Origin: Roseococcus sp. SYP-B2431
GTDB taxonomy: Bacteria; Pseudomonadota; Alphaproteobacteria; Acetobacterales; Acetobacteraceae
Direction of reading: 5' to 3'
Assembly: GCF_004336745.1 (NCBI RefSeq)
Contig: NZ_SJXD01000022.1
Coordinates: 62,001-126,000, forward strand
DNA: 64,000 bases
Shown here: piece by piece, positions 35,025 to 44,200 of the stretch
Layout of the letters: each line of letters opens with the position of its first letter
How positions within the stretch are numbered: position 1 is the first letter of the stretch
The notes under the pieces: generated by a model
Seen by the model: the letters and a program-made list of their open reading frames with translations, nothing else
The model's database searches: none
What the model was told of the DNA's origin: nothing
Position numbers and translations under genes: made by a program

Positions 35025-36785
35025 CTAGCCGGCCACGGTTCCGGTCAGCTGGGTGCGCACCAGGTCCGCGAAACGGCCGTCCAGGGCGATCAGCGTGGCG
35101 AAGTTTCCGCGCTCGACGATGCGGCCCGTATCGAAGACCAGGATCTCGTCCGCGTCGCGCACGGTCGAGAGCCGGTGCGCGATGATGAAGGTCGTCCGCC
35201 CCGCCATCAGCGCGCGCAGCGCCTTCGCGACCTTCGCCTCCGTGGCCGCGTCCAGCGCGCTGGTCGCCTCGTCCAGGATCAGCACCGGCGGATCCTTGAG
35301 CAGCGCCCGCGCGATGGAAAGCCGCTGCCGCTGCCCGCCGGACAGCGTCGTGCCGCGCTCGCCGACCATGGTGTCGTAGCCATCGGGCTGGCGCAGGATG
35401 AAGTCGTGCGCCTCGGCCATGCGGCAGGCGCGCTCGATCTCCTCCTGCGTGGCGTTCGCGCGGCCGACCAGCAGGTTGTCCCGGATGGAGCGGTTGAACA
35501 GCATGCTCTCCTGGAAGACCACGCCGATGTTGCGGCGCAGGCTCTCCAGCGTGACATCGCGCAGGTCCGTCCCGTCGAGCGTGATGCGCCCCTCGGTCGG
35601 ATCCCAGAGCCGCTGCAGCAGCTGCATGGAGGTCGTCTTGCCCGCGCCGGTCGCGCCCACCAGCGCCACCGTCTGCCCGGGTTGCGCCACGAGGTCGATG
35701 CCGCTCAGGATCCGGCCGCTGTTGGGGTAGGAGAAGCCCACGCCATCGAACCGCACCTCGCCCACGGCGCGGCCGAGATCCTTGGCGTCGGGCCGCTCCG
35801 GCACCGTGCTCATCGTGTCCAGCACGTTGAAGTACTGCCGCAGGGACGGCGCCTGGAAGAGCATGTGCGACACGAAGCCCACCGCGCCCTCCATCCGCGC
35901 GACGAGCAGCGTCGCGAAGCCCATGAAGCTCACGATGTCGCCCACCGTGGCCTGGCCCTGCAGGTGCAGCGCCGTGCCGAGCATGAAGATCATGATGACG
36001 GTGATGGTGCTGGAGGCGCGCGTGAGCACGTTCACCACGGCCCACCAGTTCAGCACGGGGAACTGGTGGTCCAGCACCTGGCGCATGATGTCGCCGAACA
36101 TCTTCGCCTCGCTGTTGAGCCGGGTGAAGGACTGCACCACCACCACGTTGGACAGCGCGTCCTGCGCGGAGCCCGCGAGCTGGGTCTGGAATTCCTCCAC
36201 CTTCATCTGCGCATTCTGCGTCTTGCGGATGACGACGGCCGTGATGACGGTGAAGACGATCACCAGCGCGATGAGCAGCAGCCCGAGCCGCCAGTTGAGC
36301 GACATGGTGAGCGGCAGCAGGACCAGCGCGCTCACGATCGTCACCAGATGCTCGCGGAAGAAGGCGAGCCAGAGGCCGAACAGGTTGTCGGTGCCGACCA
36401 GCATCACCTTCATCAGCCGGCCCGACTGCACGTCGCCATGGAATTCCAGCGGCAGCGCCAGCACGTGCTGGAAGTAGCGCGACATCATCACCAGGCGGTT
36501 GCGATGGGCCATGCGGTCGGCCAGCAGCGCGACCGCCACGTTCGCGCCGATCGAGGAAAGCCCCACCGTCGCCCAGATGAAGAGCAGCGTGTAGGCGGCG
36601 GTCCAGACGTCGGAGGCGGCCATCCGGTCGGTCCTGGACAGCAGGTCGATGACGCGGCCGAAGAGCACCGGCTCCAGGAACTGCAGGCCGGCCAGCGCGA
36701 TGGCGGCGGCGGTCAGGCCGAAGGCCACCCATTTGTCGGGCTTGAGCAGCGTCAGAACGCGCCAGTAGAGATGGAGAAACGCCAT
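35025..36785 (-). CDS. ndvA: NdvA/ChvA-like ABC exporter (fused permease-ATPase)
   Basis: A 586-residue half-transporter with a six-helix membrane domain and a C-terminal ATPase: Walker A GATGAGKTT, signature LSGGQRQRLS, Walker B VLILDEATSALD, H-loop IAHRLS. The membrane part shares NdvA-like patterns (TLFGLWLAF-FREHL, QFPVLNWWAVVNVL-TRASST), suggesting the beta-(1,2)-glucan exporter family. No glucan synthase ndvB is nearby, so the substrate is inferred. A 7-bp CCCGGGA/TCCCGGG hairpin follows the stop (about 35000-35022). Confidence 0.8.
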   Translation of the reverse strand: MAFLHLYWRVLTLLKPDKWVAFGLTAAAIALAGLQFLEPVLFGRVIDLLSRTDRMAASDVWTAAYTLLFIWATVGLSSIGANVAVALLADRMAHRNRLVMMSRYFQHVLALPLEFHGDVQSGRLMKVMLVGTDNLFGLWLAFFREHLVTIVSALVLLPLTMSLNWRLGLLLIALVIVFTVITAVVIRKTQNAQMKVEEFQTQLAGSAQDALSNVVVVQSFTRLNSEAKMFGDIMRQVLDHQFPVLNWWAVVNVLTRASSTITVIMIFMLGTALHLQGQATVGDIVSFMGFATLLVARMEGAVGFVSHMLFQAPSLRQYFNVLDTMSTVPERPDAKDLGRAVGEVRFDGVGFSYPNSGRILSGIDLVAQPGQTVALVGATGAGKTTSMQLLQRLWDPTEGRITLDGTDLRDVTLESLRRNIGVVFQESMLFNRSIRDNLLVGRANATQEEIERACRMAEAHDFILRQPDGYDTMVGERGTTLSGGQRQRLSIARALLKDPPVLILDEATSALDAATEAKVAKALRALMAGRTTFIIAHRLSTVRDADEILVFDTGRIVERGNFATLIALDGRFADLVRTQLTGTVAG

Positions 36786-36969
36786 CGGCCTCTATCCTGA
36801 ACGGCTTCGAACAATGCCTGTAGCGACCATGGGGCGACGCGCAAGCCTGTCCAGGGTTTCGATAGCAAGCGGAACCATCGCCGCCGATGCAGGTTGCATG
36901 GTTCACCCTTGAACGCGGCGCCGCGCCGGTCCAATCTCCTCGACAAATATATAAATTGGAGACGTTCAG

Positions 36970-37998
36970 ATGCCCCTCTCGCGCCTTTCGCGCCGTGCCG
37001 TGCTTTCGGCGAGCCTTTCGGCCCCCTTCCTCGGCGCGCGGCCGGTCCATGCCCAAGGCGCGGCCCAGGGCGGCTGGTCGCCGAGCCGGCCCATTCGCCT
37101 CGTGGTGGGATTCACCCCCGCCGGCACGACCGACATCGCCGCGCGCCTCCTCGTCGAGCCGCTGTCGCAGCGGCTGGGCCAGCAGGTCGTGATCGAGAAC
37201 CGGCCGGGCGCCGGCGGCAATGTCGGCGCGGATGTGGTGGCCAAGGCCGATCCCGACGGCCACACCATCCTCATGCAGACCATCAGCTCGGGGGCGATCA
37301 ACTACCAGCTCTACGGCTCCCGCATGCCCTACAAGCCGGAGGATTTCGCCGGCATCAGCCTCGTCATCCGCGTGCCCAACGCGATCTTCGTGAACCCGAA
37401 CGTGCCGGCGAACACGCTGGCCGAGCTGGTGGCGCTGGCCAAGGCCAATCCGGGCAAGATGAACATCGGCAGCAGCGGCGTCGGCACCTCGCTGCACATG
37501 ACGGGCGAGCTGCTGAAGCTGGCGGCCGGCATCGACCTGACGCATGTGCCCTTCCGCGGCGCCGGCCCCATGATGCAGGAGATCATCGCCGGCCGCATCG
37601 AGGTCGGCGTGGACAACCTGCCGAGCGTGATCAACCACCTGCGCGAGGGACGGCTGAAGCCGCTCGCCGTCACCACGGCCACGCGGAGCCCGCAGCTCCC
37701 GAACGTGCCCACCACGGCCGAGGCCGGGCAGCCCGGCGTCGAGGCCACCGCCTGGTTCGGGCTCGTCGGTCCCGCCCGCATGCCGCGCGCGGCCATCGAG
37801 CGCATCAACCGCGAGGTCGAGGCGATCCTCACCGAGCCCGCCATCTGGGCGAAGTTCGCCGATCTCGGCGGCATGCGCGCCGAGCTGGCGCCGGGTGGCG
37901 GCAGCTCGCCGGAGACCTTCGACACCTTCATGCGCAACGAGATCGCGAAATGGAGCGACGCCGTCCGCCGCTCCGGCGCCACGGTGGAAGGGTCGTGA
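36970..37998 (+). CDS. Bug-type tripartite tricarboxylate transporter receptor 1
   Basis: A 342-residue secreted protein of the Bug/TctC family with a twin-arginine-like signal (LSRRAVLSASLSAPFLGA...HAQ). Family marks include PIRLVVGFTPAGTTD, ENRPGAGGNVGAD, GTSLHMTGELLK, HVPFRGAGPMMQE and FGLVGPARMP. Bug receptors bind small carboxylates or aromatic acids. No TctA/TctB membrane genes are here. TTGGAGA precedes the ATG, and the leader has an unusually AT-rich stretch at about 36942-36958. First of three tandem receptors. Confidence 0.92.
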   Translation: MPLSRLSRRAVLSASLSAPFLGARPVHAQGAAQGGWSPSRPIRLVVGFTPAGTTDIAARLLVEPLSQRLGQQVVIENRPGAGGNVGADVVAKADPDGHTILMQTISSGAINYQLYGSRMPYKPEDFAGISLVIRVPNAIFVNPNVPANTLAELVALAKANPGKMNIGSSGVGTSLHMTGELLKLAAGIDLTHVPFRGAGPMMQEIIAGRIEVGVDNLPSVINHLREGRLKPLAVTTATRSPQLPNVPTTAEAGQPGVEATAWFGLVGPARMPRAAIERINREVEAILTEPAIWAKFADLGGMRAELAPGGGSSPETFDTFMRNEIAKWSDAVRRSGATVEGS

Positions 37999-39002
37999 TC
38001 CGGGCCGCCCCGCGCCGCGCCGTCCTGGCCGCGGGCCTCGCCGCGCCGGCGCTCGCCCTTTCGGAGGGCAGCCGGGCGCAGGGCGGCTGGGCGCCCACGC
38101 GCCCGCTCCGCCTCGTCATCCCCTTCCCGCCCGGCGGCACGACCGACATGGTCGGCCGCATGGTCGCCGAGCGGCTGGCGCCCAAGCTCGGCCAGCCGGT
38201 GGTGGTCGAGAACCGGCCCGGCGCCGGCGGCAACCTGGCCGGCGAGGTCGTGGCGCGCGCGGAGCCGGATGGCGGCACGCTGCTCTTCACCTCGATCGGC
38301 ACGGGGGCGATCAACTATTCCGTCTACGGCGCGCGCATGCCGTGGAAGCCGGAGGACATGGCGGCCGTGGGCCTCGTCACGCGCATGCCGAACGTCCTGA
38401 TGGTTGCGAATCGCATGCCGGTGCAGACCATGGCCCAGTTCCTGGACTTCGCGCGCGGCCGGCAGGGCGAGATCACCTACGGCACGGCCGGAATCGGCAG
38501 CAGCCCGCATGTCTGCATGGAGCTGCTGAGCCAGATCACCGGCATCCGGCTGGTGCACGTTCCCTTCCGCGGCTCGGGCCCGATGCTGACCGAGCTCATG
38601 GCCGAGCGCGTGGATTGCGGCATGGACAACATCCCCTCCGCCCTGCCCTTCATCCGCGACGGCCAGATCCGGGCGCTGGGGATGAGCGGCGCCTCGCGCG
38701 CCAGCGTGGTACCGAACGTGCCCGTCATCGCGGAAACCATTCCGGGCTTCGAGGCGACGGCCTGGTTCGGCGTGCAGACCTCGTCGCGCGTGCCCCGCGC
38801 GGCGATCGAGCGGATCGGCGCGGAGATCGACGGCATCGCGCGGACCCCCGCCTTCCGGGCGCGGCTCGCGGAGTTCGGCGCGGATGGGCCGGGCCTCACC
38901 CCCGATGGCGGCAGCAGCCCGGCGGCTTTCCAGGCCTTCCTGGCGGCCGAGATCCGGAAATGGGCCGAGGTGGTGCAGAAGGCGAATTTGACGGCCAGCT
39001 GA
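37995..39002 (+). CDS. Bug-type tripartite tricarboxylate transporter receptor 2
   Basis: A 335-residue paralogue of the previous gene with the same marks (PLRLVIPFPPGGTTD, ENRPGAGGNLAGEV, HVPFRGSGPMLTEL, FGVQTSSRVP). It starts at GTG 37995 in a GTGA overlap with receptor 1, so it is co-translated. A signal peptide with RRAVLAAGLAAPALA is present. The ligand is unknown and probably related to that of receptor 1. Confidence 0.92.
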   Translation: MIRAAPRRAVLAAGLAAPALALSEGSRAQGGWAPTRPLRLVIPFPPGGTTDMVGRMVAERLAPKLGQPVVVENRPGAGGNLAGEVVARAEPDGGTLLFTSIGTGAINYSVYGARMPWKPEDMAAVGLVTRMPNVLMVANRMPVQTMAQFLDFARGRQGEITYGTAGIGSSPHVCMELLSQITGIRLVHVPFRGSGPMLTELMAERVDCGMDNIPSALPFIRDGQIRALGMSGASRASVVPNVPVIAETIPGFEATAWFGVQTSSRVPRAAIERIGAEIDGIARTPAFRARLAEFGADGPGLTPDGGSSPAAFQAFLAAEIRKWAEVVQKANLTAS

Positions 39003-39035
39003 TATGCGCGGCCGCCGGTGGATCGGCGGGCCCAA

Positions 39036-39077
39036 GGGGGATATCACCCGGGGGAATTCCTCCCGGAGATGTCCCCC
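39036..39077. promoter_or_regulatory. 42-bp near-perfect palindrome over the ribosome binding site of Bug gene 3
   Basis: Centred between 39056 and 39057 in GAATTC, the two 21-base arms pair with 17 Watson-Crick pairs, two G-U pairs and two mismatches. The outer ends are GGGGGATATC and GATGTCCCCC. The downstream arm contains the likely Shine-Dalgarno (GGAG, 39065-39068) of the gene starting at 39079. As RNA it would fold into one long hairpin hiding that site; as DNA it could be an operator. Confidence 0.6.
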
Positions 39078-39078
39078 C

Positions 39079-40089
39079 ATGTCCCACATCAAGTCCCCGA
39101 CCAAGTCGCTGACGCGCCGTTCCGCGATGGCCCTGCCCACCTTGGCCCTGCCGGCCCTGCTCCCCGCCGTCGCTTCCGCCCAGGCGCCCTGGGCGCCGAC
39201 GCGCTCCATGCGCATCGTGGTCCCCTTCACCGCCGGCGGCGCCACCGACGTCACGGCCCGCGTGGTCGCCGAGCGGCTGACGCACCTCCTCGGCCAGCCC
39301 TGCGTCGTGGAGAACCGGCCCGGCGCGGGCGGCAATATCGGCGCGGAGGTCGTGGCCAAGGGCGATGCCGACGGCCACACGCTACTGATGTGCACGATCG
39401 GCACGGCCAGCATCAACCAGTTCCTCTATCCGCGCCTCTCCTTCGATCCGATGAAGGACCTGGCCTCGGTCGCGCTCGCGAACCTCGTGGTCAATGCCGT
39501 GGTCGTGCCGGCCGAAAGCCCGGCGCGGAGCATCCAGGATCTCATCGCGCTGGCGAAGCGCGATCCGGGCGGGCTCAATTACGGCACGCCGGGCAACGGC
39601 ACCTCGGGCCATCTCTGCGGCGAGTACTTCAAGCACAAGACGGGCACCGAGCTCGGCCACGTGCCCTATCGCGGCACGGGCGCGCTGATCCCGGACCTGC
39701 TGGCCGGCCGCATCCAGCTGACCTTCGACAACCTGCCCGCCTATATCCCGCATATCCGCGAGGGCCGGCTGCGGGTCCTGGCGGTCACAAGCCGCGAGCG
39801 CTGGTTCACCCTGCCGGAGGTTCCGACGGTGATCGAGCAGGGGGTGACGGACTTCGAGGCGGTGGCCTGGTTCGGCCTGCAGGTGCAGGCGCGCACCCCG
39901 CGCGCGATCGTGGACCGCCTGACGGCCGTCGCGCAGGAGATCTGCCGCGAGCCCGCGACCGTCGCGAAATTCCGCGAGCTGGGCGCCATGCCCTCGCAGC
40001 TCGGCGGGGCCGATTTCGACCGCTTCATCGCGGCCGAGAACGAGAAGTGGGGCGCGGTGGTGCGGGCGGCGAATATCCGCCTCGATTAG
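39079..40089 (+). CDS. Bug-type tripartite tricarboxylate transporter receptor 3
   Basis: A 336-residue Bug/TctC receptor with signal (SLTRRSAMALPTLALPALLP...ASAQ) and core motifs SMRIVVPFTAGGATD, ENRPGAGGNIGAEV, GTSGHLCGEYFK, HVPYRGTGALIPDL and FGLQVQARTP. It is more diverged from receptors 1 and 2 than they are from each other. It is separated from receptor 2 by 76 bases containing the palindrome at 39036-39077. The ATG at 39079 gives a proper signal; an upstream in-frame start at 39004 is less likely. Confidence 0.92.
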   Translation: MSHIKSPTKSLTRRSAMALPTLALPALLPAVASAQAPWAPTRSMRIVVPFTAGGATDVTARVVAERLTHLLGQPCVVENRPGAGGNIGAEVVAKGDADGHTLLMCTIGTASINQFLYPRLSFDPMKDLASVALANLVVNAVVVPAESPARSIQDLIALAKRDPGGLNYGTPGNGTSGHLCGEYFKHKTGTELGHVPYRGTGALIPDLLAGRIQLTFDNLPAYIPHIREGRLRVLAVTSRERWFTLPEVPTVIEQGVTDFEAVAWFGLQVQARTPRAIVDRLTAVAQEICREPATVAKFRELGAMPSQLGGADFDRFIAAENEKWGAVVRAANIRLD

Positions 40090-40213
40090 TTTCGAAGGCA
40101 ATCCACGACGTCCGATTGCAGCCTGGCGCGGCGGATTCGGGGTGGCGGATTCCGGCGGCCGGGCCAACCTATCCTCCGAACGCCCGTCGAAGGGGCGTGC
40201 GGAGGAACCAGCC

Positions 40214-40705
40214 ATGGAAGCGCTCACGGATGACCCGGCACTCTCGCCCCGCCTCGTCGTGAAGAAATGCGAGGAGGCGCTGGAGTTCTATCGCAGGGCC
40301 CTCGGCGCCGAGGAGCGATACCGCCTGGTCGAGAAGGGCACGGGCCGGATCGGCCATGCCGAGATGACGATCTACGGCTCGGTCCTCATGCTCTCCAGCG
40401 AGTATCCGGAAATGGGCATCCTGGGCTCGGACGGGAAATCACCCGTCCGGCTGCACCTGATGGTTCCGGATGTGGATGCGGCGCTGGAGCGGGCCAGGGC
40501 GGCCGGTGCGACGGTGATCCGGCCGCCGACGGACGAGTTCTACGGCCATCGCGCGGCCGTCTTCGACGATCCCTACGGCTTCAACTGGATGCTGGGCCAG
40601 GAGAAGGAGAAGCTCTCGCCCCAGGAGATGCAGCGGCGCTACGACGCGTTGATGGATGGGATGGCCGGCAAGAAGGCGGGTAGGGCCGAAGCCGGCGGAA
40701 CCTGA
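40214..40705 (+). CDS. PhnB-like VOC (glyoxalase) family protein
   Basis: A 163-residue VOC protein of the PhnB-like subgroup: LSPRLVVKKCEEALEFYRRA near the start, GRIGHAEMTIYGSVLMLSSE, then VPDVDAALERARAAGATV and DDPYGFNWMLG. The function is uncertain; relatives are often annotated as glyoxalase or bleomycin-resistance-like. GGAGG at 40201 precedes the ATG at 40214. It is convergent with trxA, with repeat copy D between them. Confidence 0.85.
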   Translation: MEALTDDPALSPRLVVKKCEEALEFYRRALGAEERYRLVEKGTGRIGHAEMTIYGSVLMLSSEYPEMGILGSDGKSPVRLHLMVPDVDAALERARAAGATVIRPPTDEFYGHRAAVFDDPYGFNWMLGQEKEKLSPQEMQRRYDALMDGMAGKKAGRAEAGGT

Positions 40706-40728
40706 CAGTATCGGGGAGCCTCCAGCGA

Positions 40729-40838
40729 ATCCGGCCGCACAGCGGCCGGCGCGCCGCGACCAGCCTGCCGACTTGCACGCCCCGACAGGGCGCGAAGCCA
40801 AGGCCGCGGACGCGGCCGCCCGGCATTTGAGAGCATAA
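40729..40838 (-). repeat. Dispersed two-hairpin element, copy D
   Basis: Read on the minus strand: TATGCTCTCAAATGCCGGGC, then the left hairpin GGCCGCG/CGCGGCC (plus-strand 40802-40808 with 40811-40817), CTTGGCTTCGCGCC, and the right hairpin CCGGCCGC-TGT-GCGGCCGG ending in ATT. Its left edge runs into the T-rich tail of the trxA terminator. Confidence 0.8.
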
Positions 40839-40880
40839 TAAAACCAGCTTCTAAAATTGCTTTTCAGGCAATTTTAGAAG
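40838..40880 (-). terminator. Intrinsic terminator of trxA, built from the end of the gene
   Basis: On the minus strand CTTCTAAAATTGC (last sense codons of trxA) pairs with GCAATTTTAGAAG over 13 bp around CTGAAAA, which contains the stop. CTGGTTTTATTATG follows. The stem is unusually AT-rich for this genome. Confidence 0.85.
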
Positions 40881-41193
40881 CGATCCAGTCCTTCATCTGG
40901 CTGCGCGGCATGGCACCGACCTTGGTGTCCACCGGCTTGCCGTCCTGGAACAGGATCATCGTCGGGATGCCGCGCACCGAGTAGTTGTTCGGCGTCATCG
41001 GGTTGTCGTCGATATTGACCTTCGCGATGGTCAGCTTGCCCTGATACTCCTGGGCAATCTCGTCCAGGATGGGCGCGACCATCCGGCAGGGGCCGCACCA
41101 TTCGGCCCAGAAATCCACCAGCACGGCGCCCTTCGCCTCCAGCACGTCCTGCTTGAAGCTGTCGTCGCTCACGGCCTTGGTCAGTTCGCTCAT
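40864..41193 (-). CDS. trxA: Thioredoxin 1
   Basis: A 109-residue cytoplasmic disulfide reductase with the redox site WCGPC (Cys33, Cys36) in FWAEWCGPCRMVAP and the cis-Pro loop GIPTMILF. It is the last gene of the tsaE-amgK-murU-addB-addA-trxA array, 51 bases after addA. Its final codons form one arm of its terminator. Confidence 0.96.
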   Translation of the reverse strand: MSELTKAVSDDSFKQDVLEAKGAVLVDFWAEWCGPCRMVAPILDEIAQEYQGKLTIAKVNIDDNPMTPNNYSVRGIPTMILFQDGKPVDTKVGAMPRSQMKDWIASKIA

Positions 41194-41244
41194 GGGGGAT
41201 CCTCGATTCCGATGGGGGAAAGGTCGTGTCGCCCCCGCCGATGG

Positions 41245-44200
41245 TCAAGCGGGGGCATAGCGATCCAGCAGCATGGCAGGCAAAGGCATCGTGCGGGCGC
41301 CATAGGTCCAGACCAGGGCGCACTCCACCGGCCGGCCCGGGAAGGCGGCGCGCAGCACGGCGCGATACGCCGCCATCTGGCGCAGATAGGCCGGTGGCGC
41401 GGCCTCGGCGACCTCCGGCGGGGGGCGGTTGGTCTTGAAGTCGAGGACCAGGATTTTTCCGGGCGTCACCAGCAGCCGGTCCACCTGGCCCAGGATGAGC
41501 CGCTCGCCAATCCGCCCGGCCAGCGGCGCCTCGGCGAGGCTGCCGGGCCCGAAGGCCGGCGCAATCTCCGGATCGGCCATGACGCCCAGCGCCTCGGCCA
41601 GGATCTCCTCCACCTGGCCGGCATCGAGTCCCTGGCCGGGACGCGCGAGCCAGGCCCGTCCGGCGGCCTCCCGAGCCCCCGCCGGAAGGTCCGGCAAGGA
41701 TTGCAGCAGCGCATGGATCAGGTTGCCGCGGCGGAAGCGTCGGCCCAGCGGATCGCCCGGCGCGTGCGGCGCGGCGACGGGCAGCTCGGCCTCCGTGTCC
41801 TCCATATGAGAGGGCGTGGCGATGGCCGGGGCCTCCACCGGCCGGGCCGGGATGCGCGCCCATCCCGGCATGGTGGCGGCGAGGCTGGCCTCGCGCCGCG
41901 TCTCGTCGCGCCGCGGATCGGTTTGCGAGGATTCGAGGCGCAGCAGCGGCCCCTCCGCGAAGCCCGCCGGATCGGCGCCCCAGGCGCCCGGCTCGAATGG
42001 CCGCGCGGCCACGCCGTCCAGCCGCTGGAAGCCCGCGGCGACCTTCTCGTACCAGCAGCCCGGCACCGGCAGGCGGGCGCCATGCCAGCCGCAGACGAGC
42101 AGCCGGTCCTCGGCGCGGGTCAGGGCGACGTAGAGCAGGCGGTTGGATTCCCGCGCCTCGCGCTCGGCGCGTGCAGCATCGGCATCCGCATAGGCCGGCG
42201 CGGCAAAGCCGGTCTTGCGCGGGGCCCAGAGCGGCAGCTCCTCCTCGGTCCAGCGCAGGCCGGCGGATTGCGGCGGGCCGCTGGTGGTGTCGGGCAGGAT
42301 CACGATCGGCGCCTGGAGGCCCTTGGCCCCATGCACGGTCATGACCCGCACGAGGTCGGCGCTGGTCTCCGGCTCGCGCTTCACCTCGGCGCTGGCGCGG
42401 CGCATCCAGTGCAGGAAGCCCTGGAGCGAGGCGGGATGCAGCCGCTCATGCGCCATGGCGGCGGTCAGCAGCTCGTCCAGCGGATCGGCGGCGTCGGGGC
42501 CCAGGCGCGCCAGCAGCCGCGCCCGCCCGCCGCGCTCGCCCAGGATCTCGGCGATGAGCGCGTGCGGCGGCAGGTGGTCGGCGCGCGAGCTCAGGGCGGC
42601 CAGCAGATCGGCGGCGCGGCCTACGGGCGTGTCGGCGCCGCGCTCCGCCATCAGGCGGGCGAACAGCGAGCCGGGACGGCCATGGGCGAGGGCGAAGAGC
42701 TGGTCGTCGTCCAGCCCGAGGATGGGCGATTTCAGCGCGGCGGCGAGCTGCAGCTCGTCCTGCGGCAGCAGGATGGAATCCAGCACCGCCAGCACGTCCT
42801 GAACGGCGAGCTGGCCGACGAGCAGCATGCGGTCGACGCCGCCCACCGGCACGTGCCTCTCCTTCAGCGCGCGGACGAGGTGGCCGACGAAGGCATTGCG
42901 CCTGCGCACCAGGATCAGGATGTCGCCCGCCCGGATGCGGCGGCCCTGCGAGGGATCGCCCTCGTGCCGGGCCGGCAGGCGCTCGTGCCGGATCATGTGG
43001 TCGATGCGCGTGGCCAGCGTGGCGGCGAGGCGGGCGTCGGCGCCGGTCTCGCCGGTGGCGGCGTCGGGCACGGCCCATTCCGGCGGCTCCCCGCGCGCGG
43101 CCTGGGCCTGGAGCGGCCAGAGCTCGACCACGCCGGCGGCGCCCTGGCGATCGGCGAGGTGCCGGAGCACCTGCCCCTCCTCGATCACGCCCGCCCTTGC
43201 CGCGCCTTCCGCGAAGACCGCGTCGACAAGTTCCAGCACGGGAGGCGCGGAGCGGAAGGAGACCTCGAGCGGGACGGAGCGGAATTGCTTCGCCTCGATC
43301 GCCGCCTGGAACTCCGCCTCGGCGCGCGGCAGCCCGCCGGCGTCGGCGCCCTGGAACCCGTAGATCGACTGCTTCACGTCGCCCACGGCGAAGATGGTGC
43401 GCTGCGGGGCGCCCTCCTCGCGCGTGCCGGCGCCGGCGAAGAACTCGCCGGTCAGGGCGCGGGCGATGCCCCATTGCTCGGGATTGCTGTCCTGCGCCTC
43501 GTCCAGCAGCACGTGGTCGAGCCCGCCGTCGAGCTTGTAGAGCACCCAGGCCGACCCCGGATTCTCCAGCAGTTTCCGGGCGGCGGCGATGAGGTCGTCA
43601 TAGTCGAGCCGTCCGATGCGCTGCTTGGCCGCCTCGAAGCGCTTCAGCACCGGCAGGCCGAGCACCAGCGCGGCCTCGGTGGCGCGCAGCAGCGCCACGG
43701 CCTGGGCCCGCGCCATGAGGGCGAGCAGGCGCTCGCCCTCGGCCTCGCAAAGGGCTTGGACCGTGGCTTGATTGGCGCCGGTGGCCTTGGTCGCGAAGCT
43801 CTTGCGGACCGTGCGGTCGCCGGTGACGAAGATGCAGGTCCAGTCCTCCAGCAGGGCTTCGCGGCAGGCCTCGTCCTGCGCCAGCCAGGCCTTGATCGCG
43901 GCGCCGCGCGGGGCGTCGGTCTTCTCGCTGCCGAGGGCGAGCATCGCGGCCGCGCGCGCCAGATCGCGCTCCTGCGGCGGCTTCGCGGCCTCGCGCCGCA
44001 GCGCGGCCTCGTCCGCATCGGGCTCGACGCCCAGTCGCCGAGCGATCTCCGCCAGGAGCATGGGCAGACCGCCCACCGCCTCCAGCCCGGCCTGGAGCAT
44101 GGACTCGGCGCGCCGCAGCTCGGCCATGAGCCCGCCGAGGCCGCTGGCATGGCTCAGCGCGGCCAGCCGTTCCAGCGCCGGGCTGATGAGCAGCTCCGCC

